A DNA stretch of 64,000 bases from Leeuwenhoekiella blandensis MED217. GTDB taxonomy: Bacteria > Bacteroidota > Bacteroidia > Flavobacteriales > Flavobacteriaceae. The notes below the pieces were generated by a model. That model did not search any database, was not told where the DNA came from, and saw only the letters and a list, made by a program, of their open reading frames with translations. A program made the translations under genes and the position numbers. Within the stretch, counting starts at the first letter, position 1. Every line of letters begins with the position of its first letter. Shown here in pieces: positions 7,810 to 17,006 of the stretch. The stretch covers positions 2,941,195 to 3,005,194 of the forward strand of contig NZ_CH672395.1 in the NCBI RefSeq assembly GCF_000152985.1, read 5' to 3'.

Positions 7810-10800
7810 TTAAAATGATAAATTAATACCTAAGGAATAGCCTTTTAAAACCGGCCTTCCTCCAAGCGTTAAACCTTGTCCGGTCTCCGGGTCCCAACCC
7901 TTCCAATCTGTCCAGGTCGCCAGGTTTTTTCCACTTACAAAAACACTAAGATCTGCTATGGCAAGTTTATCTAACAGGTCTTTGTTGAAACTATACCTTA
8001 AGCTAACATCTTGTAAGCGCACAAAACTTCGATCTTCATATCTAGTACCATTAGGACCTTCGGGAGTTTGGTAGGACATTGCGTTCAATCCATCAGGATT
8101 GGTTGGCGACCAGTAACTCACTCCACTTATTATATTGTTTCTCAATGAATTTGCATCTCGGTATAGTGCATTGTCATTCGCTCCCATATACCAGCCATTA
8201 CCACCTTGAATCGAATTTAAAAACACATTTAGCGATAAATTCTTATAGGTAAACGTATTCAGCAAAGAGGCTCTGAAATTTGGACTGGTGTTTCCTATGA
8301 AAACACGATCATCCATTTGCTCAATGCTCCCATCTCCGTTTTGATCAACTACGCGATAGTGCCCGGGTAGATATCCATCTAAGATATTCTCTTCACCTAT
8401 TTGATAAATCCCATTTACCTCATAAGTGTATATTTCTCCTTGAGGTCTTCCTATAAACAGACCATCTTGTATGAGGTCATCTTCTACACCATCACCATCT
8501 TCATCTTTTCCTGTTAATTCAACAATTTTATTACGGTTTAAAGAGAAATTGGCTGTGGCGCTCCAGGTAAAATCTGTAGTTCTTATAATATCTCCAGATA
8601 GAGATACTTCAACCCCATTGTTGTCTATTCTACCTAAGTTTGTTTGAATCTGATCAAAACCGGTTAAGTAAGGGACACGCACTGCATACAATAAGTCTTC
8701 AGTAATGTTATTGTATACGTCGATAGACCCTGATAGCCTGTTTTCAAATAAGCCGAAATCAAGACCAATATTGAGCCCCTTGGTACGTTCCCACCTAAGA
8801 TTTGGGTTTGCCAGCGAACTCAACTCTTGCCCGAATGAAGGGTTTCCACCATCCCCAAAAACGTACGCAGCTCTTGTTATAAGTCGTGCCAGTGAGGTGT
8901 AACGTCCCGTTTGATTACCGCTAACACCATAACTCACGCGAAGTTTAAGATTATTGATAACATTAGATTGATCTAAGAACGATTCATTAGAAATGATCCA
9001 GCTCGCCCCACCTGAAGGGAAGTAAGCGGTTTTCTCATTGTCTGCAAATCCTGAAAAACCATCACGCCTAACTGTACCGGTAAGAATGTAACGGTTATCA
9101 AACTTATAATTTAACCGAAGCATCTGGTAGTTCAAGCGTTCGGTATTGGCATAGGAGCCGGTGAATTGATTTCCCCCGAGTGAAAGATTATCGTATCCCA
9201 AGGTTAAACGATCAAAAACTTCTGCACGTGCATTGGTCCCTTCTGCCTTACGCTCAATAGCACCGTACAGCGCTGTAGCTTCAATATTGTGCTTACCAAA
9301 GCTTCTCTTATAGGTTAAAATATTGTCTAGGGTAAAATCTTTATAAAAACCTATATTTTTATAGGCTTGCCCGTTTTCACCGGCAGCATAAATACTCGAT
9401 TGATAGTTTTTGTCTATTCTGTAGTTATTACCAAAATTGATACGATAAGAAAGACCTTCTACAAACGGTACATCTATTTCAGAAAATATATTTGCAAAGA
9501 AAAAATCGTGTCGCTCATAATTATCAATATTTGAACTTAGAAATGGATTAAGCCTTACCGTTCCTGTAGGACTAGGAATGAGTTCGCCATTTTCATCAAA
9601 AGGTGATAAGATAGGGGGTTGTATAAAAAGGTCATACAAAGAAGGTTCTGCCCCGTCTTGATTGGTAAAAGACCCGAAAGTTTGCACACCAACTTTCCAC
9701 CAATCGGTTGCATCGGCATTTACATTGACACGGATACTTTTACGGGAGAAATTATCATTCAATATAAAACCTTCCTGCTCTGTCAATCCTAAGGATAACA
9801 AATAGCTCACACGATCAGAACCTCCGCTAACACTTATTTGATTCTCTTGGATAAATCCGGTTTGAGTACCGGCGTCATACCAGTCATAGTCAATAGGACT
9901 AAATTCACCTGGATTGTTAGGATCTTCAAATTGAGGTATAAGACCTATGCCGTTACCCGGCTGAAAAAATCCGGGCCAAGAGGGATCAGGTGTAGTAAAC
10001 TCTGGCGCAGTAAAAATCTCATTATAGCTCAACCTGCGTATATTTTCTATAAACTCTGCTCTTCCCGCAGGGCGAATACCTTCAGAAGGTCGTTGCGTTG
10101 CATAAGATGATGTAATGGTGATTCGTGGTTTTTGATCGCGCTTTCCACTTTTAGTTGTGATCAGGATAACCCCGTTTGCAGCTTGAGCTCCGTAAACTGC
10201 CGTTGAACTGGCATCTTTCAAAATATCGATAGATTCAATATCGTTGGGGTTTATGGAAGAAAGTGACCCGTTATACTGAATACCATCTAAGACAATAAGT
10301 ACATTGGTGTTACCACTTAATGTATTATTTCCCCTGATACTTATGGACGGTGTGGCTCCTGCTGAAGTTACCTGACCAATATTCAGCCCGGGGACTGTTC
10401 CCTGCAAGCTTTGAACAATATTGGTATTGGGGGACTCCTTAAATGCTTCAAGATTTGCACTTGCCACAGCACCGGTTAAATCACTCCGCTGCTGGGTTCC
10501 ATAACCTACCACAACCACTTCATCCAACGCAGCCACATCATCTTGCATTACGATATCGATTTCGTTACGCCCGTTTAAAGGAATTGTTTGTTTTTTAAAT
10601 CCTACTGAAGAAAATAACAGACTGGCATTCTCTACATCCTCGATGCTAATCTCGTATCGACCATCAATATCAGAGATCGCACCGTTATTTGTTCCTTGCT
10701 CTACAACATTAACATAGGGAATGGGTAAGCCGTTAGCGTCGGTAATCGTACCGGTAACCGCTTGTTGTGCCTGAAGATCAGCTATCCAACAGCAAAACAT

Positions 10801-10842
10801 AACCAATGTCAAATAGAGACATTTAGATAATCGTTTTTTCAT
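7810..10842 (-). CDS. SusC/RagA-type TonB-dependent outer-membrane receptor
   Basis: About 1010 residues from the ATG at 10842. This start gives a normal signal peptide ending LQAQQ; in-frame starts further upstream do not, and would extend towards the operator. Domain order: signal (1-24), carboxypeptidase-like domain starting VTGTITDANG (to about 100), plug (about 109-235) with LDEVVVVGYG, VPGLNIG, ISIRGNN and AANGVILITTKSG, then a 22-strand barrel ending LGINLSF. It imports oligosaccharides using TonB energy together with the downstream SusD. It is the first gene of the operon and is likely controlled by the LacI-type operator upstream. Confidence 0.93.
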   Translation of the reverse strand: MKKRLSKCLYLTLVMFCCWIADLQAQQAVTGTITDANGLPIPYVNVVEQGTNNGAISDIDGRYEISIEDVENASLLFSSVGFKKQTIPLNGRNEIDIVMQDDVAALDEVVVVGYGTQQRSDLTGAVASANLEAFKESPNTNIVQSLQGTVPGLNIGQVTSAGATPSISIRGNNTLSGNTNVLIVLDGIQYNGSLSSINPNDIESIDILKDASSTAVYGAQAANGVILITTKSGKRDQKPRITITSSYATQRPSEGIRPAGRAEFIENIRRLSYNEIFTAPEFTTPDPSWPGFFQPGNGIGLIPQFEDPNNPGEFSPIDYDWYDAGTQTGFIQENQISVSGGSDRVSYLLSLGLTEQEGFILNDNFSRKSIRVNVNADATDWWKVGVQTFGSFTNQDGAEPSLYDLFIQPPILSPFDENGELIPSPTGTVRLNPFLSSNIDNYERHDFFFANIFSEIDVPFVEGLSYRINFGNNYRIDKNYQSSIYAAGENGQAYKNIGFYKDFTLDNILTYKRSFGKHNIEATALYGAIERKAEGTNARAEVFDRLTLGYDNLSLGGNQFTGSYANTERLNYQMLRLNYKFDNRYILTGTVRRDGFSGFADNEKTAYFPSGGASWIISNESFLDQSNVINNLKLRVSYGVSGNQTGRYTSLARLITRAAYVFGDGGNPSFGQELSSLANPNLRWERTKGLNIGLDFGLFENRLSGSIDVYNNITEDLLYAVRVPYLTGFDQIQTNLGRIDNNGVEVSLSGDIIRTTDFTWSATANFSLNRNKIVELTGKDEDGDGVEDDLIQDGLFIGRPQGEIYTYEVNGIYQIGEENILDGYLPGHYRVVDQNGDGSIEQMDDRVFIGNTSPNFRASLLNTFTYKNLSLNVFLNSIQGGNGWYMGANDNALYRDANSLRNNIISGVSYWSPTNPDGLNAMSYQTPEGPNGTRYEDRSFVRLQDVSLRYSFNKDLLDKLAIADLSVFVSGKNLATWTDWKGWDPETGQGLTLGGRPVLKGYSLGINLSF

Positions 10843-10884
10843 CAAAAAAGTTTTAAGCATTAATAAACATCTGTATACTAGTGT

Positions 10885-10914
10885 CAAATGTATAAAATAA
10901 ATATATTTACACAA
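10885..10914 (-). promoter_or_regulatory. Predicted susC promoter (Bacteroidota type)
   Basis: On the minus strand, TACATTTG (10892-10885) matches the -7 consensus TAnnTTTG. A TTG (10914-10912) lies 19 bp upstream as the -33 box. Transcription would begin about 35-40 nt before the susC ATG. The -33 box sits inside the palindromic operator. Confidence 0.65.
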
Positions 10915-10934
10915 TCGATTGCGTAAATATATTT
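10899..10934. promoter_or_regulatory. Operator O1: 36-bp palindrome with core CAATCGATTG
   Basis: The palindrome has one mismatched pair in 18. Its core CAATCGATTG with a central CG is the usual form for LacI/GalR family operators. It overlaps the predicted susC -33 box, and the lacI-type gene lies immediately upstream, so direct repression of susC by that protein is the simplest reading. Confidence 0.75.
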
Positions 10935-11049
10935 TATTATTTATTTATAAAAATATCAATCATATTGCTATTAAATCAATTTAGTTGTCATTATTATACT
11001 ATTTTAATAATTACAACATATTTAATAAAATAGATTTTACTTAATAAAA

Positions 11050-11061
11050 GCAATCGATTGT
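11050..11061. promoter_or_regulatory. Operator O2: second CAATCGATTG site
   Basis: GCAATCGATTGT repeats the O1 core exactly. It lies 38 bp past the stop of the LacI gene, with its centre 139 bp from the O1 centre. It may be an auxiliary operator for looping. Confidence 0.65.
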
Positions 11062-11098
11062 CATTACTCTATTAACGAAGCCATAGTCTGTATTGGTG

Positions 11099-12124
11099 TT
11101 ATCGTAGACTTGATGCTCTTAAAATAAGTTCTGTTTCAAGGGTGGTTACCTGATTAAGCTGACCTTCTTTAGCAACGAAATCCATATTATCGAGTACACA
11201 TTGTGCCGCCAGTTTGCCCATCTTTGCCGCCGGATGTGAAACGGTAGACAATTGGGGCTCCAGTATGCTTGCAATAGGATCATTATTAAAACCAATTACG
11301 GCTATATCCTTGGGCACGTGTATCCCTTTCTTTTTTAAATACTGAATAGCGCTAACTGCTGCGGTATCGTTAGAAGAGAATAATCCGTCGGGGGGCTCAG
11401 GCAGTTGCATAAGCTGGCGCATTGCTTTTTTACCTTCTTGAGCACTTAAAGTATCAAATTGTACTACTCGGCTGCAATCCACTTCAAGCCCTGCTTCTTT
11501 CAAAGCATCTTCGTAACCTTTTTGACGATCGCGATAGATCGCTCGCTTTTGCGAACCCGCGAAATGTGCGATACGCGTACACCCCATTTCAATTAAATGT
11601 TTTGTAGCCTTATATCCTGCCGAGTAGTTATCGATGACTATTTTATATGCGGCAAAAGATTCAGGAACCCGATCTACAAATACTACCGGAATTTGCTGGT
11701 CAACAAAGGGTTTAAAATGTGCATAATCTTCTGTTTGCATCGCAAGTGAAGTTATAATTCCGGCGATACGCAAATCGTATAGCGTGTTGGCATTTTGCAC
11801 TTCACTCTCATAATCATCATCACATTGAATCATAATTACGGTATATCCCTGCTTTTTAGCTTGATCCTCAATACCACTGATCAATGAAGACATAAACGGT
11901 CGATTGATTCTCGAGATCAATACTCCTATTGTTTTAGACCTGTTATTGCGTAAGCCTGCGGCCAGAGTATTTGGCCTATATCCCATTTTCTCTGCTTCGG
12001 CTTTTATTTTCTCCGCAGTTTTTTTCCCGATAGAATGATGATCTTTTAACGCCCTTGAAATTGTAGATGTAGAATAATTGAGCTTTTTAGCGATGTCGTA
12101 TATCGTGATGGGTTTTTTAGCCAT
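11099..12124 (-). CDS. LacI family transcriptional regulator
   Basis: A 341-residue protein. The N-terminal HTH reads TIYDIAKKLNYSTSTISRAL with the hinge helix GYRPNTLAAGLR. A periplasmic-binding-protein-like sensor domain follows (IGVLISRINRPFMSSLISGI, GLFSSNDTAA, VIGFNNDP, TVSHPAAKMG). Length is normal. It lies upstream of susC on the same strand, and two copies of a LacI-type palindrome lie between them, so it probably represses the susCD-SDR-uxuA operon until a sugar acid or oligosaccharide effector binds. Confidence 0.95.
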   Translation of the reverse strand: MAKKPITIYDIAKKLNYSTSTISRALKDHHSIGKKTAEKIKAEAEKMGYRPNTLAAGLRNNRSKTIGVLISRINRPFMSSLISGIEDQAKKQGYTVIMIQCDDDYESEVQNANTLYDLRIAGIITSLAMQTEDYAHFKPFVDQQIPVVFVDRVPESFAAYKIVIDNYSAGYKATKHLIEMGCTRIAHFAGSQKRAIYRDRQKGYEDALKEAGLEVDCSRVVQFDTLSAQEGKKAMRQLMQLPEPPDGLFSSNDTAAVSAIQYLKKKGIHVPKDIAVIGFNNDPIASILEPQLSTVSHPAAKMGKLAAQCVLDNMDFVAKEGQLNQVTTLETELILRASSLR

Positions 12125-12248
12125 AATAATTCAAGTAGAATTGCTAAAATAACACTTCTATATATAAAGGCATCTAGATATTTTAAATCCTAGTAGTTTC
12201 TTTCACAAAGGTCAGATCTCAGAATAACTAAAAGAAACCTGTTATATA

Positions 12249-13613
12249 TCACTCCCCATACTCCTCCTTCATCCAGTTGTACGGAGTTCGTGCGACCCAC
12301 TGCCCTCGTGTAAAATCTGGAAACTCCTGGGGTTCGCCGTTATTGGCGATCGAGGCTTCAGAAAGCGGAGTGATCGCACTCCAGGCTGCTGCATCATAGG
12401 CGTCAATGGGCGGCGCTATATTTGCAAGTGCCGACTCTACAAAGGCCTTCATTACAAAATAATCCATTCCGCCGTGACCGGCTCCGGTGGCTTCTGCTTC
12501 GTATTTTTTCCATACCGGATGATCGTACTGCGTCAACCAATCTTGCGCAGCATCCCAGCGGTGTGGCTCCGATTTACCTTCAATATAGATACGGTCGCCA
12601 TCCTTTTCCCATAATCCCTTTGCGCCTTGCACCCTGAACCCTAACGAATAAGGTCTGGGCAAATTGGTATCGTGTGTCACAATAATGGTTTCTCCGTTGG
12701 CACAAACTATAGTAGAGGTGATCACATCTCCCTGCTTGAATTTGATCTTGGCATTAGGATGCGCCGCTCCTCCCTGAGCTACAATATGATTGTGCAAGCC
12801 TACCGCTTTTGTTGCGCTGGCCGTCATACTCACAAAACGATTGCCGCGGTTGATGTTGGCCATAGCCGCGATGGGCCCCACACCGTGCGTAGGATAGGTA
12901 TCTCCGTTGCGGTATACCGAATGTTTGGTGCGCCATTTGGCTTCAGAGGTTCCTTTTGCTCCAAACTCCACGCCGCCACCATACGGCTGTTTCCCGTTAT
13001 TGAACTTCACTTCCCTTAGATCGTGTTGGTAGCCACAACGGTAGTGGATCATTTCACCAAAAACCTGTTGCTTTACCATATTAAGCACCGCCATTACATC
13101 CCTGCGAAAGTTTACATTCTCCAAAAACATCATATGCGTCCCCGTCGCCTCGTGTGTGTTTACCAGATCCCAGCACTCCTCGATGGTTTGGGAAGCCGAA
13201 ACTTCTAGGCCGGCATATACCCCGGCTTGCATGGCAGCCACTGCCATTTTAGTGTGCCACAACCACGGCGTCGCAATGATCACGGCATCTACATCTTTTG
13301 AATCTAAAAGGTTCAAATAATCCTCTTCATGCTTCCCAAAGACCAAAGGTTGCTTTCTCCCATCCTTTTCGATCAGGTCTAAAGCGATGTCAATACGCTT
13401 CGAGTCAATGTCGCAAATCGCGGTGATCTCAGTATCCTTGCGTCGCATCGCATTGTTTAAGTGATTGACTCCTCTTAATCCTACCCCGATAAAGCCTAAC
13501 TTCAGTTTGTGGGCCAAGGGCTTGGCTTTTTGTGAAAATACCAAATGCGGTGCGAGGCTTATTCCGGCTCCAACGAGCGCAGAGCCTTTGATAAAAGTTC
13601 TTCTGGAATTCAT
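12249..13613 (-). CDS. Gfo/Idh/MocA family protein, probable GH109 glycosidase
   Basis: A 454-residue protein. A twin-arginine signal (NSRRTFIKGSALVGAG) sends the folded, cofactor-loaded protein to the periplasm. The Rossmann fold begins KLGFIGVGLRGVNHL (GxGxxG). Blocks such as LENVNFRRDVMAVLNMV, GYQHDLREVKFN, EAKWRTKH, YPTHGVGP and GAGHGGMDYF closely follow the NAD-dependent alpha-N-acetylgalactosaminidase of family GH109 as I remember it. GH109 uses NAD in an oxidation-elimination mechanism. Members with other specificities occur, so the exact substrate is open. It is divergent from the amidohydrolase gene. Confidence 0.88.
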   Translation of the reverse strand: MNSRRTFIKGSALVGAGISLAPHLVFSQKAKPLAHKLKLGFIGVGLRGVNHLNNAMRRKDTEITAICDIDSKRIDIALDLIEKDGRKQPLVFGKHEEDYLNLLDSKDVDAVIIATPWLWHTKMAVAAMQAGVYAGLEVSASQTIEECWDLVNTHEATGTHMMFLENVNFRRDVMAVLNMVKQQVFGEMIHYRCGYQHDLREVKFNNGKQPYGGGVEFGAKGTSEAKWRTKHSVYRNGDTYPTHGVGPIAAMANINRGNRFVSMTASATKAVGLHNHIVAQGGAAHPNAKIKFKQGDVITSTIVCANGETIIVTHDTNLPRPYSLGFRVQGAKGLWEKDGDRIYIEGKSEPHRWDAAQDWLTQYDHPVWKKYEAEATGAGHGGMDYFVMKAFVESALANIAPPIDAYDAAAWSAITPLSEASIANNGEPQEFPDFTRGQWVARTPYNWMKEEYGE

Positions 13614-13654
13614 AGATTTTAGATTAGCTCGGGAGCAGGCAGCAGTGCTACTCG

Positions 13655-13662
13655 TATCTTTG
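13655..13662 (+). promoter_or_regulatory. Possible -7 box for the amidohydrolase gene
   Basis: TATCTTTG matches the Bacteroidota -7 consensus TAnnTTTG and lies 51 bp before the amidohydrolase ATG in the short divergent gap. No good -33 TTTG was found at the right distance, so this is tentative. Confidence 0.35.
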
Positions 13663-13713
13663 TTAAATTAAAACATTCCTTCGTTCCTACAAAACCTTAG
13701 TAAACAACACCTC

Positions 13714-14706
13714 ATGCAACGCCCTTTTATAGACGCTCACGTACACCTCAACACAAACACGCAAGCCAAACTTCAACTGGCAGCACAGTATGATGCGTAT
13801 TTTGTTTCGATCAATACCGATATTCCGTTCTTTATAGACCTCAAAGCGCAACGTGAGATGATCAACACCTTAAACCAAAGCACACAGCGTTCCTTTTTCA
13901 TCACTTCTTTTGATACCCAATATTGGAATACCCCTCGCTGGCTGCCACACGCGATAGAACAAATTAAAGCCGGTATTGCCGCCGGCGCTAAAGGCGTTAA
14001 GATCTGGAAGAATATTGGGATGGACGAAAACTTAAAAGATGATCAAGGAAATTTTGTGTTGCTTGATGATGCGCGTTTTGATCCCATTTTTCAATACCTG
14101 AGCGACGCCGGAATTGTACTGCTAAACCACCAGGGCGAACCGCGCAATTGCTGGTTACCGCTAGAAGAAATGACCGTAGCTTCAGACCGGGAGTATTTTG
14201 CCGCACATCCGGAATACCACATGTTTAAAAACAAACACTATCCCGCTTACGAAACGCATATGGCAGCACGCGACCGGGTGTTAGAACGCTTTCCTAAACT
14301 GCATTACGTAGGCCTGCACCTCTTCAGTATGGAATATGATCTGGAGGAAGTGGCCAAGCGCCTCGACCGCTTTCCTAACAGTCAGACCGATCTGGCCGAG
14401 CGCATCTGCCACGTGCAATTACAGACGATGCACAACCGTGAAAAAGTGCGGCAATTTTTTATAGATTATCAGGACCGTATCCTTTACGGTACCGATGTTA
14501 TTGATGACGGAAGCCTTACTGCGGAAGCTACCGCTGCTAAATTAGAACAGCTTTGGCAGTATCATTGGGAGTTCTTTGCTACAGACCATTTGATGGAAGC
14601 TGCGGAATTTGAAGGAAGCTTTAACGGCTTAAAACTGCCTGAAAGCGTACTGAAAAAGATCTTTTACAGCAACGCTGTTTCAACCTATATGCTGGATGTG
14701 CCTTAA
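13714..14706 (+). CDS. Amidohydrolase family (TIM-barrel metal-dependent) protein
   Basis: A 330-residue protein starting MQRPFIDAHVHLN; the DxHxH motif at residues 7-11 provides two metal ligands. LLNHQGEP and HYVGLHLF carry further histidines, and ILYGTDVIDDG provides the Asp typical of amidohydrolase_2 (decarboxylase/hydrolase) members. No signal peptide is present, so it is cytoplasmic. Proteins of this type in Bacteroidota sit near sugar-degradation genes, but their reaction (lactone hydrolysis, decarboxylation) is not established. It is divergent from the GH109 gene across a 100-bp gap. Confidence 0.82.
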   Translation: MQRPFIDAHVHLNTNTQAKLQLAAQYDAYFVSINTDIPFFIDLKAQREMINTLNQSTQRSFFITSFDTQYWNTPRWLPHAIEQIKAGIAAGAKGVKIWKNIGMDENLKDDQGNFVLLDDARFDPIFQYLSDAGIVLLNHQGEPRNCWLPLEEMTVASDREYFAAHPEYHMFKNKHYPAYETHMAARDRVLERFPKLHYVGLHLFSMEYDLEEVAKRLDRFPNSQTDLAERICHVQLQTMHNREKVRQFFIDYQDRILYGTDVIDDGSLTAEATAAKLEQLWQYHWEFFATDHLMEAAEFEGSFNGLKLPESVLKKIFYSNAVSTYMLDVP

Positions 14707-14738
14707 ATGAAAAGTGTTCGGTAAAAAGATACTATTAG

Positions 14739-14975
14739 AGGGCTTTCAATCTTGATTATCGCGTAGAGCTTCCTAAAGAGCAGCTAAGCAACGCAGAACG
14801 CAAGGTATATCATGCTAAAAAGTCAGCACTGCTGCCGACTTTTTACCAAGAAACTAAAGGATTTGATAACCAAAAAATCAAAGCTTTAGAAGTATGTTGT
14901 TTTCAAGAGCTAAAGTACTACCTTTTAGAAGCTGTAAAGACTAAGCACAAATTAAAAAGATTAATGAAAGGTTAA
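14739..14975 (+). pseudogene. Fragment of an unidentified protein gene
   Basis: A 78-codon open frame lacks a start codon; an in-frame TAG lies directly before it. The frame reads as a normal hydrophilic protein (for example VELPKEQLSNAERKVYHAKK, and LKYYLLEAVKTKHKL near the end) and stops at TAA. No homologue is recognised. It looks like the 3' remnant of a lost gene between the amidohydrolase and the sensor kinase. It could also be chance. Confidence 0.3.
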
Positions 14976-15036
14976 TAAGATTAAGCATGGGTTAACTTGG
15001 TGTAATCAAGTTTAAAATGTACTATTATCGTATCCT

Positions 15037-16302
15037 ATGATCAAAAATAAGAAAGGATATATCATCATTTTCATCATTGCCGTTTTAGGCCTTTTTGTGG
15101 TGCAAATTCAATTTTTACGCATTGGGCTTAATCTTGCCCGGGTACAGTTTGATCAACAAATAAAGGATGCCGGCACCAGCATACAACAGGATCTTCGTGA
15201 ACGCAATCAGCTTACCTTTCTTTTAGAACAAGCCTTGCTTCAGGACAATTCGTATTTTAAAACCACACCCGACAGTCTTACCGACGCTTCGCGGCATTTC
15301 TTTAATGACTTCATCCGTCACAGACTTACCGAAAACGGAATTACGGCAGCCTATACCTACCGCCTTTTTACACGAGACAGCACCTATTATTTGAGTTCGC
15401 CCAACAGCCTTCCTTCAACTACCGAAGCGCAAACCTATCCTTTTAAAATTGAAGGTTTTTTGGCTGATGCACTAAATAAACCGCTCATCCTCGAGTTGCA
15501 GTTTGAGAACCTGAGTGATTATTTCTTTTTTCAACTCAACGGACTCACTATCCCGGCATTACTCTTTATGATCACCATCATCATTACGGTGATCTGGGTG
15601 CTTAGGTCCTTTTACTGGCAGCGCAATGTGATCACGACCACCAATGCATTTATCAATAACCTTACCCACGAACTCAAAACTCCGGTGTTCTCCATTGGGC
15701 TGGCTTCAAAAATGCTTTATGAACGGGTAGCCGACCGCGACCGTCCTTTGGTACAAACCGTACGCACCCAGACAGACCGCTTAAAAGTACATATCGAGAA
15801 TGTATTGGAGTTGGCGCAACTTGAAGAGAAAAAAAGTCTTATACGTCTTGAGCCTGTAGATTTTAAACCGAATCTCGAAGCGCTTTGTGCTTCGTTTGAA
15901 GCGATCGCTTCTTTAGAAACTACCCCATTTACCTACCAACTTCAGGAAGGATCCTACCCTATTTTAGCCGAAGCCGGTCATCTGGAAAACGCGGTGAACA
16001 ACCTGCTGGATAATGCGCTTAAGTATGGTTTGGGCAAGCCTATACACCTGGTCGTCTATAAAAGTAAGCAGCATCTTGAAATATGCATTACAGATCAGGG
16101 AATGGGAGTATCAAAAGCAGAACGCCCTAAGATCTTTAAAAAATACTACCGCGGCGCAGCAGTGTTAACTTCTAAAAGCGGTTACGGACTCGGGCTCACC
16201 TATGTACAACAAATCATCAAAAAGCATAAAGGAAGGCTTAACTTTGAAAGCAAACCCAATTCTGGCACAACGGTCACCCTTAAAATCCCATTACAACGAT
16301 GA
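15037..16302 (+). CDS. Two-component sensor histidine kinase
   Basis: A 421-residue membrane kinase. One transmembrane helix lies near residues 7-29, then a sensor region of about 145 residues facing the periplasm, and a second helix near 176-198. HisKA has NNLTHELKTPVFSIG with phospho-accepting His near 211. HATPase_c has NAVNNLLDNALKYG (N box), ITDQGMGV (G1), FKKYYRG (F box) and SGYGLGLTYV (G2). It overlaps the response regulator by 4 bp (ATGA). The signal is unknown; no carbohydrate-binding or Y_Y_Y domain is seen, so it is not a hybrid PUL sensor. Confidence 0.94.
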   Translation: MIKNKKGYIIIFIIAVLGLFVVQIQFLRIGLNLARVQFDQQIKDAGTSIQQDLRERNQLTFLLEQALLQDNSYFKTTPDSLTDASRHFFNDFIRHRLTENGITAAYTYRLFTRDSTYYLSSPNSLPSTTEAQTYPFKIEGFLADALNKPLILELQFENLSDYFFFQLNGLTIPALLFMITIIITVIWVLRSFYWQRNVITTTNAFINNLTHELKTPVFSIGLASKMLYERVADRDRPLVQTVRTQTDRLKVHIENVLELAQLEEKKSLIRLEPVDFKPNLEALCASFEAIASLETTPFTYQLQEGSYPILAEAGHLENAVNNLLDNALKYGLGKPIHLVVYKSKQHLEICITDQGMGVSKAERPKIFKKYYRGAAVLTSKSGYGLGLTYVQQIIKKHKGRLNFESKPNSGTTVTLKIPLQR

Positions 16303-17000
16303 ATGCTTCTAAAAAAAAGCTCTTACTGGTAGAAGACGATCCCACATTAGGTTATCTCCTGTCTGAGTATTTGCAAATGAATGGGTTTGAAGTGGTCTGG
16401 GCAAAAACCGGTGCTCTGGGTCTGGAAACCCTCGACCAGCATCTTTTTGATCTGGCCATTTTAGACGTGAGCCTACCGGATATGGATGGCTTTAGGGTAG
16501 CTTCTAAAATCAAAGAAAACACAGCGCAACTGCCTTTTATCTTTTTAACCGCGCGTGCCTTAAAAGTCGATGTGCTTAAAGGTTTTGCTTTAGGAGCAGT
16601 AGACTATCTCAAAAAACCCATAGACGAAGAAGAGCTCGTGGTACGCATCAAAAACCTCATCAACAGACTGCCGCAGGAACAAGAAGCGCCTGTTCAAGAA
16701 CGCATTCTTCAGCTAGGCAAGTATACCCTCAATAAAGAGACCCAAGAACTGTCTATTGAAGAGTACACACAAAAGCTCACCAATCGCGAACTCGATCTGT
16801 TGGTTTATTTGATTCAGCATAAAAATGAGTTGTGCACACACAAAGCCATCTTGCTTAAACTTTGGGGAGCCAATGATTATTTCAATAAAAAAAGCCTGAA
16901 TGTTTTTGTATCGCATTTACGCAAATACCTGCAGGAAGACCCTTCCCTGAGCATTGAGAACATTCACCGTAAAGGTTTTATTTTAAAAGAAGATTCTTAG
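16299..17000 (+). CDS. OmpR-family response regulator
   Basis: A 233-residue protein. The receiver domain has the acidic pair in LLVEDDPTL, phospho-acceptor Asp near 55 in LDVSLPDMDG, FLTARA with the conserved Thr, and KKPI with the Lys. The C-terminal winged helix has LTNRELDLLVYLIQHKN and SLNVFVSHLRKYL, as in OmpR/PhoB DNA-binding domains. Its start overlaps the kinase stop, so the two genes are translationally coupled and form one two-component system. Confidence 0.95.
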   Translation: MNASKKKLLLVEDDPTLGYLLSEYLQMNGFEVVWAKTGALGLETLDQHLFDLAILDVSLPDMDGFRVASKIKENTAQLPFIFLTARALKVDVLKGFALGAVDYLKKPIDEEELVVRIKNLINRLPQEQEAPVQERILQLGKYTLNKETQELSIEEYTQKLTNRELDLLVYLIQHKNELCTHKAILLKLWGANDYFNKKSLNVFVSHLRKYLQEDPSLSIENIHRKGFILKEDS

Positions 17001-17006
17001 CGAGAT

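Noticed and set aside
9838..10110. 90-residue plus-strand frame in susC and similar antisense frames in the A2M gene
   Set aside because: All are shadows of long genes with strong family evidence on the other strand.
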